A stretch of 64,000 nt of DNA, taken from contig NZ_OY775906.1 of assembly GCF_963675065.1 (NCBI RefSeq), positions 970,001-1,034,000 on the forward strand. Direction: 5' to 3'. A model generated the notes under the pieces. That model was not told the origin of the DNA. It saw nothing but the letters and a program-made list of their open reading frames with translations, and did no database searches. A program made the translations under genes and the position numbers. Positions 1 to 9,171 of the stretch are shown here, piece by piece. The stretch is from an uncultured Draconibacterium sp. GTDB lineage: Bacteria; Bacteroidota; Bacteroidia; Bacteroidales; Prolixibacteraceae. The stretch's first letter is position 1. Every line of letters begins with the position of its first letter.

Positions 1-894
1 CCCTTTGTTAGCGACGTTTTTTTACTGGCTCTTCTAAAATCATTCGGATTTTATAATAAACCAGTTGTGGCTGTAGCCTTAGAGGCATTTACACCTTATA
101 AAAAGAATTACTTTAAACGATTAAGACAAAAATTGCTTCGATCGGTTTATGTAAACGGTGTCGATTCATTGTTGTTTATAAATGAAATTACTTATCAGCA
201 TTGTAATAACTACAAAAAATTAAAAGCATCTCACCAGTTTTCAAATACATGGGGAGCCGATATTGATTTTTTCGATACGTTTCTGAACCGACAAACTGAA
301 CCTCCTGCTCAAAATTATGTGTATGCTACAGGTGGAACCGGAAGAGATTATAATACTTTATTTCAAGCTTTTAAACACATTGACTATCGACTAAGAGTTA
401 CCACCAAAGGCGATCTGGAAAAACATATTTTGGATAACAAAACTGCAAATATTGAGATAGACAATACTGTAACTCCCGGCTTATATTCTGTTGGTCTTAT
501 CCGGAAAGAATATTATAATGCATTGGCCGTTGCCATTCCGTTAAAAAAGAGTATCACCAATTTCCCAATTGGCTTAACCGTTCTTTTTGAATCACTTGCA
601 ATGGCTAAACCTGTAATTTCGTCGCACAACAAAGCCTACCCCTTTGATATTGAAAAAGAAAAAGTTGGTTTCAATATTGATTTTGAAGATGTTCAGGGAT
701 GGAAAGATTGTGTTAACTACTTAATTGATAACCCGAACGAAGCCCGTGAAATGGGCGAACGAGGCAAATACATGTGTGAGAAAAAATACAATTATAAACT
801 GTTCTCGAACGATGTTTCCAAGCTCGTTAAAAAATACGGTTTTACTAATGATATACTAACCACCCCAAATTCCAAAGCACCTACATATAGGTAG
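1..894 (+). CDS. Glycosyltransferase, GT-B fold (5' end cut by window)
   Basis: Probable sugar transferase of the exopolysaccharide locus, acting at the cytoplasmic face of the inner membrane. The reading frame is open to the first base of the window, so the N-terminus is missing; a GTG at 67 is an internal codon rather than a convincing start. The C-terminal half reads like a family-4 type domain: a Gly-rich stretch (YATGGTGRDYNTL), then the FESLAMAKPVISS segment where these enzymes bind the nucleotide-sugar donor, then the usual C-terminal helix with an EMGERGKYM motif. Donor and acceptor cannot be read from the sequence. It is the first of six glycosyltransferases transcribed in one direction. 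Confidence 0.75.
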   Translation, partial: PFVSDVFLLALLKSFGFYNKPVVAVALEAFTPYKKNYFKRLRQKLLRSVYVNGVDSLLFINEITYQHCNNYKKLKASHQFSNTWGADIDFFDTFLNRQTEPPAQNYVYATGGTGRDYNTLFQAFKHIDYRLRVTTKGDLEKHILDNKTANIEIDNTVTPGLYSVGLIRKEYYNALAVAIPLKKSITNFPIGLTVLFESLAMAKPVISSHNKAYPFDIEKEKVGFNIDFEDVQGWKDCVNYLIDNPNEAREMGERGKYMCEKKYNYKLFSNDVSKLVKKYGFTNDILTTPNSKAPTYR

Positions 895-987
895 TATTTG
901 TTACTAAATGCAATGTATTCAGCATTTAGAATTTCGAAGATGCGCAAACGCATTAATTAAACTTTTAAAAAATTTAAATTACGTTGT

Positions 988-2796
988 ATGAAAAACTATT
1001 TACTTATAATTTGCCTGATATCTTGTACGGCCCTTTATTCAACCGCACAAGAAATAGAGCTAATTGGAAAAGGCGTTTTAAACCAAGACAACCAAACAAT
1101 AACTTTTACAGATCCGGCCAGCATTGATATGGTTGTGGTTGAAGCTGCTTGTATTTTCGAGGATAGAGCACCTGCCACAGCCCGTTTTTACGAAACCGTT
1201 GGAGGTGAAGATTATGAAGTTGAGTTTAACTATGTTGAGCAAAATTTAAGCGTTCATGCAAATGGCGATTTTTATCATTTTGGCTACTTTACAGCAACGT
1301 TTAGTGATGTTGACGCATCAGGAATTAGTCTTGAACAGTTAACTCATTTTGGAGAAGTATTATCTTTTACGGCATATGTATACAGAAATGACAGCCCTCC
1401 AAATATCTACAGCACGGTAAAAGATGATCATGCATTTGTTTTTAACAATGGATCAGCCTCTCCCCTAATATACGAGTTTAGTATTCCGGCTTCAGCAACT
1501 CCTCGAAATGTAGAAGTAGTGGTACCATTTAGCGATTTGCAAAGTAACTTTCTGCGATGGGCTAATGTTACAGTAAAAGCTGGAACTGATATGGTTGAGT
1601 CTGAGTTTCAGACCAACAACGAAGGAGACCTGTTGCGTTTTGAAAAACTCCAGCTTTCTGATGTTCCCGGAAACGTTACAACAGTTACTGTTGAAATCTA
1701 CTCGCCAGAAGTTAACCTTGATGGAAAAGTTGGTGATTCGTTTATTACCGGCTCTGTACTGTTAACGGTTGAAGAAACTGAGGAATGTGCCGAATGCGAA
1801 GGGCAAATTACAACATTGGATCTTGAATTTTTAGGCGAAGAAACAGATGCAACGGTTGTTGTTTACGAAAGTAAATATCGGGATGGACATGAACTTGCAA
1901 CATTTTATAATGTTAATAGCGAAGATATTCTCTCGCTTGTTGGTAACAGAAAACAAGGCAAGATGGGACCAAAAATTTTCGTCTCAATAAATGGTGAAAA
2001 TCCTGTTGAAATCCACACCAGTTGTTCGCAACCCATATACGCAGGCATGACCTTTGGCGATTTTTTAATTGTTGAAGGAACTAGTCACGATGGTGGCGAT
2101 TTATGTTACAACCCGATAAAGAGCGAGGATCCCCCGCAAGCCGGCTGCGATGAATGTGAAGGACAAATAACAATGTTGGAACTCGAATTTTTAGGAGAAC
2201 AAACTGATGCTTCAATAAAAATTTATGAAAGGAAATACCAGGACAATAACTTATTCGCAACTTTCGATAATATAAATAATGGCGACATTTTTACAATTAG
2301 CGGGGTGAACAATCATGGAAAGATGGGGCCCAAAATATTCCTGACCATCAACGACGGCGATCCAATAGAAATTCATACAAGTTGCTCGCAACCCATATAT
2401 GCTGGAATGAGCTTTGGAGACTTCCTTATTATTTCAGGAGCTAGTCACGACGGTGGAATGTTATGCGAATATCCCGTTGATGTTCAGAATCAAACAAAAT
2501 CGGCATTAATTGATAATAGTAATGCAATACCAGATAAAGATGGACTTATTGTTTACCCGAATCCTGTTTCACATTCGGCTACTATTTCATTTAATCCTTC
2601 ATTTAATGGGAAAGCAACTATTAAGCTGTACAATTCTACAGGCCAACTGGCAACGCAACTTTTAAATGAAAATGTAAAACGAGACGTTCCGATACGATTA
2701 ACATTAAACGCACAGGAATATTCTGATGGTTTATATATTCTGATCGTACAAAACGGACAAAATACCGAACGCGCAAAAATAAATATTGTAAGGTAA
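988..2796 (+). CDS. Secreted T9SS protein with a duplicated ~110-residue domain
   Basis: A 602-residue exported protein. Residues 1-21 form a signal peptide ending STAQ. Two related blocks, about residues 266-380 and 386-492, both start with a CxECEGQIT motif and share LEFLGE, a KMGPKIF segment, HTSCSQPIYAGM and SHDGG; they resemble the DUF7467-type domain of surface proteins (recognised by pattern only). From about residue 518, VYPNPVSHSATISF opens a type A T9SS sorting domain, so the protein should cross the outer membrane and be anchored or released. It sits between a glycosyltransferase and the flippase, suggesting a matrix-associated or polymer-binding role (inference). The four conserved Cys per block may form disulfides. 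Confidence 0.8.
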   Translation: MKNYLLIICLISCTALYSTAQEIELIGKGVLNQDNQTITFTDPASIDMVVVEAACIFEDRAPATARFYETVGGEDYEVEFNYVEQNLSVHANGDFYHFGYFTATFSDVDASGISLEQLTHFGEVLSFTAYVYRNDSPPNIYSTVKDDHAFVFNNGSASPLIYEFSIPASATPRNVEVVVPFSDLQSNFLRWANVTVKAGTDMVESEFQTNNEGDLLRFEKLQLSDVPGNVTTVTVEIYSPEVNLDGKVGDSFITGSVLLTVEETEECAECEGQITTLDLEFLGEETDATVVVYESKYRDGHELATFYNVNSEDILSLVGNRKQGKMGPKIFVSINGENPVEIHTSCSQPIYAGMTFGDFLIVEGTSHDGGDLCYNPIKSEDPPQAGCDECEGQITMLELEFLGEQTDASIKIYERKYQDNNLFATFDNINNGDIFTISGVNNHGKMGPKIFLTINDGDPIEIHTSCSQPIYAGMSFGDFLIISGASHDGGMLCEYPVDVQNQTKSALIDNSNAIPDKDGLIVYPNPVSHSATISFNPSFNGKATIKLYNSTGQLATQLLNENVKRDVPIRLTLNAQEYSDGLYILIVQNGQNTERAKINIVR

Positions 2797-2856
2797 CAAA
2801 AGACAACTATAAAACTGTTATTTGAATTTAGATACCCTTGTTTTTTATCATTAATA

Positions 2857-2949
2857 GGTTTGTGAAATAATGGATTTCAGTGTGTTGCCTATAGTTGAAG
2901 TTTAGGCTTCAAATAAGGGGAAGCACCACTGAGGCTGTTATTTCCAACC
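2857..2949. repeat. Long imperfect inverted repeat between the T9SS gene and the flippase gene
   Basis: Two arms of about 43 bases (2857-2900 and 2907-2949) are imperfect reverse complements around the loop TTTAGG: GGTT at the outer left pairs with AACC at the outer right, GAAATAA with TTATTTC, CAGTG with CACTG, and TTGAAG with CTTCAA at the tip. It lacks a clean U-tract, so it could be an mRNA stem-loop, an attenuator or a small non-autonomous repeat. It lies 42 bases before the flippase ATG. Confidence 0.5.
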
Positions 2950-2990
2950 TATTTTCAAATTCATTAGAAAAGGAGAGATATTAAAAAACA

Positions 2991-4448
2991 ATGAGTAGTA
3001 CACTAAAGGAAAAAACCGTAAATGGTTTTAAGTGGTCTTTTTTAGATAATGTTGGAAAGGTTGGCGGACAATTCGTAATTGGAATAATATTAACCCGATT
3101 GTTAAGCCCTGCTGATTTTGGATTGGTGGGAATGTTAACCATATTTATTGTAATTGGGCAGACTTTAACCAACAGCGGTTATGGGCAAGCTCTGGTACAA
3201 AAAAAAGATGCCGATCTTACTGATTTTTCTACTGTTTTCTATTTTAACATACTGGCAAGTACACTTATTTACGCTGTAATATTCGTTTGCTCGCCTTACA
3301 TTGCACGTTTTTATAACGAACCTCAACTGGTTCTGTTAACCAAGGTTATTTGTCTCAACTTTGTTATTAATGCTTTTGGGCTTATCCAAATTATTTATCT
3401 CGATAAAGCCCTCGATTTTAAGGCACCATCAATAATTGGTATTGTTAGTGTTTTTGTTGCAGGTGGAGTAAGTATTGTTCTTGCTTATAACGATTTTGGT
3501 GTTTGGGCATTGGTTGTTAATACCGTTTTACGAAGTTTAATTACTACCCTGCTTCTGTGGTTTGTAAGTAAATGGCGTCCGATTTTTGTTTTTAGCAAAA
3601 AATCTTTAGCCTCAATGTTTTCTTATGGCTCTAAAATTTTATTGGCTGGCTTGTTGCAATCGGTATTCCGAAACATCTACTATTTAATTATTGGTAGGAT
3701 TTTCGATGCCAAAAGTTTGGGCTACTACACACGGGCTGCTCAGTTTACAGAACTACCTGTTAGTACTTTAACAATAGTTATTCAAAAAGTTACCTTCCCG
3801 GTATTTTCATCTATACAAAACGATACTGAAAAGGTAATTGGAGGATACAATAAGGTTTATCGTTTGCTGGCCTCTGCGGCTTTTCCACTCATGGTTTTTA
3901 TATATATCAGTTCCGGGCCGCTTATTGAAATTGTACTTGGAGAAAAATGGCTGCCGGTTGTTCCATACCTTAAACTATTGTGTTTGTATTCGTGGGTTTA
4001 TGTGTTTTTTACTGTAAATAACCAGATTATAACAATAAAAGGCCGAAGCGATTTCTATTTACACATTCAGATTATCGATAAGATTTTGATTGTTCTGGCA
4101 ATCGCTTTAACCTATAAAAAAGGAATTTCTGCTTTGATTTTGGGACACATGGTTGCAACTGTAATAACCTTTTTTGTAGGGTGCTATTACATGAAGAAAG
4201 TTATAGCAATATCCCTACTCTCTCAATTGAAAAATATATTTCCATTTTTTGTGGCATCACTATTCATGCTTGCCACCGGAATACTTATATCAAAAATAAT
4301 ATCGGGTAACATTCAATACTTACTGGCATGTATAATTATTGCACCGGTGGTGTACATGTTTGGCCTGTGGATATTTAAAGTAAAAGAGTTGAATATTGGA
4401 TTTAACTGGGCAAAAACAACTATAAAAAAGTTTAAAAACAAAAAGTAA
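2991..4448 (+). CDS. Wzx-type polysaccharide flippase (MOP superfamily)
   Basis: Predicted to flip undecaprenyl-linked repeat units from the cytoplasmic to the periplasmic face of the inner membrane. The 485-residue protein is almost entirely hydrophobic helices, about 12-14 segments. The N-terminus (VNGFKWSFLDNVGKVGGQF, then ILTRLLSPADFGLVGM) is the signature of the lipopolysaccharide biosynthesis/WzxC-TuaB branch of the family, and length fits. ATG 2991 follows AT-rich sequence with AGGAGAG about 15 bases upstream. With the polymerase 64 bases downstream and Wza/Wzc genes further on, it marks the locus as Wzx/Wzy-dependent. Confidence 0.9.
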   Translation: MSSTLKEKTVNGFKWSFLDNVGKVGGQFVIGIILTRLLSPADFGLVGMLTIFIVIGQTLTNSGYGQALVQKKDADLTDFSTVFYFNILASTLIYAVIFVCSPYIARFYNEPQLVLLTKVICLNFVINAFGLIQIIYLDKALDFKAPSIIGIVSVFVAGGVSIVLAYNDFGVWALVVNTVLRSLITTLLLWFVSKWRPIFVFSKKSLASMFSYGSKILLAGLLQSVFRNIYYLIIGRIFDAKSLGYYTRAAQFTELPVSTLTIVIQKVTFPVFSSIQNDTEKVIGGYNKVYRLLASAAFPLMVFIYISSGPLIEIVLGEKWLPVVPYLKLLCLYSWVYVFFTVNNQIITIKGRSDFYLHIQIIDKILIVLAIALTYKKGISALILGHMVATVITFFVGCYYMKKVIAISLLSQLKNIFPFFVASLFMLATGILISKIISGNIQYLLACIIIAPVVYMFGLWIFKVKELNIGFNWAKTTIKKFKNKK

Positions 4449-4512
4449 CATTTACACCACTCAATAAAAAACGAATTTTCCTCATACGGGTAATAATTCA
4501 AGCGAGCATTGT

Positions 4513-5811
4513 ATGAATAGCAGAATAAAAAGTTTAAGTAACGCAAAAAGAAATATAGCGATTGATTACTGTTTTATGTTAATGACCGTAATTTATGCAG
4601 GATCAGCATCGCAATTTACAGCTTCGTTAAATACCTGGGAATACCCTTTGGGGCTGTTTATTCCGGTGGCTTTTTCTATTTGGTTGATGTACGATAGAAA
4701 ATTGTCGTTCTCTTATATGTTTGTCTTTCTGCTTATTGGTTTTTTAGCCTATTTTATTGTTGTAACCTTTAAATTTCACGAGGTACATCCGCGGTTTTTC
4801 GGAATGTATATCGTTAATTTTTTCCTGGCATACGTAGTTGTAAATGCTTTTAAGCAGCGTTTTTTAATAATGTATGCAAACATCGTATACTACCTGTGCA
4901 TTATTTGCCTTGTTTTTTGGGTCATTCAGGTTGTTGCTCCAGGTATACTAACCAGTATCTTAAAGCCACTTTCGGTTTCGGGGCCAAACGAAAACCATAT
5001 AAATATTGTATTATACACCATTGAAAGCGACGTTATTCTCGAAAACTTTGCGATTCCTCGAAATTCAGGATTTGCCTGGGAACCGGGAGCATTTGCAAGT
5101 TTTATAAACCTGGCAATTTTTAGCCTGCTGATTACCAGTAAGTTTAAGATATTCAGAACCAACAAATTCTGGGTATTATCAGTTGCGCTTTTAACTACCA
5201 TGTCAACAACCGGGTATTCGTTGTATTTAATATTGCTAACCTTTTACGCCTACAATCAAAAATCAAAATATTTTGTAACGCTGGTTCCGGTAATTCTGAT
5301 GTTAACAATGTACATCAGTTCTTTGCCATTTATGACTGAGAAGCTGAAAGAAGTTTCAAGTTTTAATACCGAAGAGCTGATTTATAACTCAATTACCTGG
5401 GGATTCGACTACAGACCACAACGATTTGAATCGATACAAATAGATTTTATCGATTTTGTAAATCACCCTATTGTTGGATATGGAGGACATAGCGAGGCAA
5501 AATGGACAGAACAATTAGGAGCAAAAATCAGCACCGTTTCGGGGTTTGGAAACCTGCTCGCAATTTTCGGAATGGTCGGATTGCTGTTCTTTTCATACAG
5601 CTTAGTAAAAACATCAATCGACTACAAATTGGCATTTGGTTACAAAGGATGGTTCTTTCAAACACTTTTAATTATAATGATATCAATAAGTTATGCCCTG
5701 ATATTTACTCCTCTGCTAATGTGTTTTTGGTTAATGCGAAGTAAGTATTTGCCAAAATTCGATTTATTAAAATTTAAAGCATACAGCTATCTTATTGCAC
5801 TGCAAAAGTAA
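4513..5811 (+). CDS. Putative Wzy-type polysaccharide polymerase
   Basis: Candidate for the enzyme that joins flipped repeat units in the periplasm. The 432 residues contain about 10-12 hydrophobic segments and a large hydrophilic loop in the second half (about residues 285-350, containing GFDYRPQRFESIQIDF and HPIVGYGGHS), the layout of O-antigen polymerase/ligase-like proteins. The short GYGG motif near the end of the loop is common in this group. Wzy proteins vary greatly in sequence, so the call rests on topology and on the place directly after the flippase. The stop at 5811 is 19 bases before the next start. Confidence 0.75.
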   Translation: MNSRIKSLSNAKRNIAIDYCFMLMTVIYAGSASQFTASLNTWEYPLGLFIPVAFSIWLMYDRKLSFSYMFVFLLIGFLAYFIVVTFKFHEVHPRFFGMYIVNFFLAYVVVNAFKQRFLIMYANIVYYLCIICLVFWVIQVVAPGILTSILKPLSVSGPNENHINIVLYTIESDVILENFAIPRNSGFAWEPGAFASFINLAIFSLLITSKFKIFRTNKFWVLSVALLTTMSTTGYSLYLILLTFYAYNQKSKYFVTLVPVILMLTMYISSLPFMTEKLKEVSSFNTEELIYNSITWGFDYRPQRFESIQIDFIDFVNHPIVGYGGHSEAKWTEQLGAKISTVSGFGNLLAIFGMVGLLFFSYSLVKTSIDYKLAFGYKGWFFQTLLIIMISISYALIFTPLLMCFWLMRSKYLPKFDLLKFKAYSYLIALQK

Positions 5812-5830
5812 AACCCGCAAACTCGTAAAA

Positions 5831-6994
5831 ATGAAAAATGTTATCTATGTTGGTTACCCTAGTTTCCCGAAAGGAATGGCGCAAGTACAACGCCAATTAC
5901 TTATTGCAAAGGGGCTCGCCGAAAACAATTGTAAAGTTCTGGTTTTAAACAGGTATGGTGTTCACAACAAAACTGAAACAGAAATAAAGGCGGACGGAGT
6001 TTTTGAAGGAATAGACTATAAATATTGCAGTGGTACACCTTTCCGTTCAGAAAGTTTTCTTCGTAGAAATATTCTAAAAATAAAAGGATTATTTGTTGAA
6101 CTAAAAACGCTTATAAAAGAAAGTCGAAAGAATAATGCCAAAGTGCTAATAATAACATGTAATAATTTTAAAGGTATTTTGTATTATACACTTGTTGCCA
6201 AAGTTTTAAAATACACTTCAGTTGTCGATCAGGTTGAATTTTGGAGTGCCCAGGATTTTGGTAAAAAGCGAAAGATTGATTCATTTTTAAACGACAGATA
6301 TTACGGTGCCCTTTCTGATAAAAGTATTGTTATCAGCGATTTCTTGATGACAAAACTAAAAAAGGATCAACCGGAAACACCAGCTATAAAAATTCCGGCT
6401 ATCTGCGATTTCTCTAAATTCCAGAACCAGCAACGACATGTTAACGGCTCGCAATATTTTCTGTATTGTGGTTCGGCTGCCTATTTCGAGGTAATAAAAT
6501 TTGTTTTAGACTCCTATGCCTTACTTCAATCAAATACAGCCTTAGTACTGGTTATAAGTGGCGATCCGAAATGGATTGAAAGAGTGCGAAACTATATAAA
6601 GAGCAACACCATTCAGTTGGTTAGAATTAAGAGTAATATACCGTACTCTGAGCTTGTTAGTTTATACAAAGGAAGCGTTGCATTATTAATTCCGCTTCGG
6701 CCAAATTTGCAGGATATTGCCCGGTTCCCTCATAAACTGGGAGAATATACAGCGTCGAAAAGACCTATTGTTTCATCTAATATTGGTGAAGTTAAAGCCT
6801 ACTTTAAAGACGGAATAAATGCATTTTTAAGTGAAACTTACAATATAGAAGAATACAGTAAAAAGATGCAAGAAGTAATTGAATTTCCGGAAAAGAGAGA
6901 ACAGATTGCTACACGTTCATTTGCTACCGGAATGAAAGATTTTGATTACAGAAAAAACTCAAAACAATTATACCAATTCATTTTCGAAAATTAG
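5831..6994 (+). CDS. Glycosyltransferase, GT4-like
   Basis: Predicted GT-B sugar transferase of the locus, 387 residues from the ATG at 5831. An in-frame ATG at 5795 lies inside the polymerase gene and would add twelve basic residues; the 5831 start gives the expected beta-strand opening MKNVIYVGYPSFPKG and is preferred. The C-terminal domain shows the donor-site region (PLRPNLQDIARFPHKLGEYTAS, then RPIVSSNIGEV), although the usual E-x7-E is modified. Five bases before the next gene's start suggest translational coupling. Donor and acceptor are unknown. Confidence 0.85.
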   Translation: MKNVIYVGYPSFPKGMAQVQRQLLIAKGLAENNCKVLVLNRYGVHNKTETEIKADGVFEGIDYKYCSGTPFRSESFLRRNILKIKGLFVELKTLIKESRKNNAKVLIITCNNFKGILYYTLVAKVLKYTSVVDQVEFWSAQDFGKKRKIDSFLNDRYYGALSDKSIVISDFLMTKLKKDQPETPAIKIPAICDFSKFQNQQRHVNGSQYFLYCGSAAYFEVIKFVLDSYALLQSNTALVLVISGDPKWIERVRNYIKSNTIQLVRIKSNIPYSELVSLYKGSVALLIPLRPNLQDIARFPHKLGEYTASKRPIVSSNIGEVKAYFKDGINAFLSETYNIEEYSKKMQEVIEFPEKREQIATRSFATGMKDFDYRKNSKQLYQFIFEN

Positions 6995-6998
6995 TTTT

Positions 6999-8147
6999 AT
7001 GCGCATACTGCAGTTTATATACGAACTGGCACCCGGTGGGGCCGAACGATTTGTTGTTGATTTATGTAATTCACATGCAAATCTCGGACACGAGGTTATT
7101 TTATGTGTACTACGAGATGATTCAATAGGGAATAATGGGTTTTATAAAAAAGAGATTAGTAAAAGTGTGCAGTACATGAATTTGAAAATTCCCGAAGGTT
7201 TGCGGTTTAGCAATATCCACATACTTTACAAGGTAATTAAACAAATAAAACCCGATGTTGTACATTGCCATTTAAACCTGATTAATTATATATTTCCGCT
7301 AACTTTTCTTTTCTCAAAAACAAAATTCTTTCATACGATACATAACGATGCTCCAAAAGAAATAAGTAACAAAGCTGAATATTTTATACGTCGTTTTTTC
7401 TACTCAAAATCGATTGTCAATGCAATAACAATTTCAAAAGATACATCAACTTCGTTTAGCGAATTTTACAAAACCGACAGATATGAAGAGATTTTTAATG
7501 GCAGAAGTATTCCGCAACCTACCAAAGAATTAAAAACCGTTAAAAAGGAAATACAAAGACCCAATCGAACTGCTTTTATTCATGTTGGAAGATTTAACAA
7601 ACAAAAAAACCAGTACCTGCTGATTTCTGTTTTTAATAAATTAACCCAAAATGGCTACCCGGTTGATTTATATATTATTGGCCCCGGTTTTGATTCGCCG
7701 AAAGCCCAAAAGCTAAAAGATACAGCTGGCAGTAACATCTACTTTCTAGGACCGAAACACAACATTGCCGATTATTATTATGCGGCCGATGCTTTTTGTC
7801 TTTCTTCAATTCACGAAGGAATGCCAATTACACTTATTGAAGCTTTTGCCTGCGGATGTCCGGCTGTTTGCACACCTGCCGGAGGAATAAAAGAGATGAT
7901 AATTACCGGGGTTAACGGATATGTTTCTGACACCATATCGGAAGAAGCCTACTACGAAAGTTTATCGCGCTTTCTAGAGTCAAAAAACAAGATTGACAGA
8001 CAGGCTTTGATTAATCTTTTTTCATCGAATTATCATATTAATGTTTGTGCTAAGAACTACTTAAATGCATATAAGAAGAATGGAAAGACAGGTTATAATC
8101 CCCACAAAAATTCCAGCGCAGGTATTAACTATAGGGCCACAGTATAA
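6999..8147 (+). CDS. Glycosyltransferase family 4
   Basis: Retaining-type GT-B enzyme of 382 residues. The start at 6999 gives MRILQFIYELAPGGAERFV, the canonical GT4 N-terminus with the GGAE acceptor-side motif; an in-frame ATG at 6942 overlaps the previous gene and is not preferred. The C-terminal domain begins near HVGRFNKQKNQYLL and has the donor-binding E-x7-E form in SSIHEGMPITLIEAFACG, followed by GGIKEMI. It likely transfers one sugar to the lipid-linked repeat unit at the cytoplasmic membrane. Its last 68 bases overlap the start of the next gene in another frame. Confidence 0.9.
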   Translation: MRILQFIYELAPGGAERFVVDLCNSHANLGHEVILCVLRDDSIGNNGFYKKEISKSVQYMNLKIPEGLRFSNIHILYKVIKQIKPDVVHCHLNLINYIFPLTFLFSKTKFFHTIHNDAPKEISNKAEYFIRRFFYSKSIVNAITISKDTSTSFSEFYKTDRYEEIFNGRSIPQPTKELKTVKKEIQRPNRTAFIHVGRFNKQKNQYLLISVFNKLTQNGYPVDLYIIGPGFDSPKAQKLKDTAGSNIYFLGPKHNIADYYYAADAFCLSSIHEGMPITLIEAFACGCPAVCTPAGGIKEMIITGVNGYVSDTISEEAYYESLSRFLESKNKIDRQALINLFSSNYHINVCAKNYLNAYKKNGKTGYNPHKNSSAGINYRATV

Positions 8148-9159
8148 AAACCACCGAGGTGGAATTGGGGCTGTTATTGAAATATACAGCAAATATTCCA
8201 ATGGTTTTCAGTACATAAAAAGCCATAAACCGGGCACCAATCTTGGAAACGTTTTATTGTTTATAAAAACAGTAGTACTACTTTTTCAGAAGCTTATTGG
8301 AAATAAGAACATAAATATTGTTCATATCCACGGAGCATCGCGAGGAAGCTTTTTTCGAAAATATATCTGTTTTATTATAGCTAAAAAACTGTTCAATAAA
8401 AAGGTGTTATACCATATCCACGGAGGGGGATTTCATGTTTTTTACGAAAACAGTAATGCCTTTGTAAAAAAACAAATACGATACTTTATAAATAATGTTG
8501 ATTGCCTCATTTGTTTATCGGTACAATGGAAAACTTTTTTTACCGAGAATTTCAATCCTAAACGTATTGAGATAATTGCAAATATTATTGATTATCCGGT
8601 TGTATATAAATCCATTCCGAAAGAAAAGGAGCTGGTATTTTTATTTCTCGGATACATTCACAAACAAAAAGGCATATTCGATCTGTTAGAACTAATTGCC
8701 GACAATAAAGAAAAGTATAGCGGCAAGATTAAAATTGTTATTGGAGGAAATGGTGAAGTTGAGAAACTTCGGCGATTAATTACTGAAAATCAACTCTCGC
8801 CGATTGTTGAATTTGTTGGTTGGGTTACAAAAGACGAAAAAGCAAATTGGCTAAAAAAGACCGATGTTTACATTTTGCCCTCCTATTACGAAGGACTTCC
8901 TATTTCCATTTTGGAAGCCATGTCTTATGGTCACCCAATAATATCGACAAATGTTGGAGGTATACCTGAAATAGTAAAAACAAATAAAAACGGGATTCTA
9001 ATAACTCCCGGAAACTTTAACGAGATTGAAGAGGCGATCGATTTTTTCGTTAATAAGCCTGAGCAAATAAAGGTTTTTGGGCAGGTGTCGAAACAACTCG
9101 TAAAGAAGCATTTACCAAACTCAGTAATATCCGAATTAGTCAATATTTACAACTCTTAA
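8080..9159 (+). CDS. Glycosyltransferase family 4
   Basis: GT-B glycosyltransferase, about 360 residues. The N-terminal domain has a Gly-rich opening (ITIGPQYKNHRGGIGAVIE after the first residues) and an HIHGASRGS loop; the C-terminal domain has FLGYIHKQKGIFDLLE, the E-x7-E motif in YYEGLPISILEAMSYG and GGIPEIV. The start is uncertain: ATG 8080 overlaps the previous gene by 68 bases, ATG 8065 by 83, and no later ATG keeps the first beta-strand. Overlap points to tight coupling with the upstream transferase. Specific sugar unknown. Confidence 0.88.
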   Translation: MERQVIIPTKIPAQVLTIGPQYKNHRGGIGAVIEIYSKYSNGFQYIKSHKPGTNLGNVLLFIKTVVLLFQKLIGNKNINIVHIHGASRGSFFRKYICFIIAKKLFNKKVLYHIHGGGFHVFYENSNAFVKKQIRYFINNVDCLICLSVQWKTFFTENFNPKRIEIIANIIDYPVVYKSIPKEKELVFLFLGYIHKQKGIFDLLELIADNKEKYSGKIKIVIGGNGEVEKLRRLITENQLSPIVEFVGWVTKDEKANWLKKTDVYILPSYYEGLPISILEAMSYGHPIISTNVGGIPEIVKTNKNGILITPGNFNEIEEAIDFFVNKPEQIKVFGQVSKQLVKKHLPNSVISELVNIYNS

Positions 9160-9171
9160 ACCTCATGAAAT

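Noticed and set aside
904..929. Terminator after the first glycosyltransferase
   Set aside because: Arms CTAAATGC/GCATTTAG are complementary but AT-rich and not followed by a T run.
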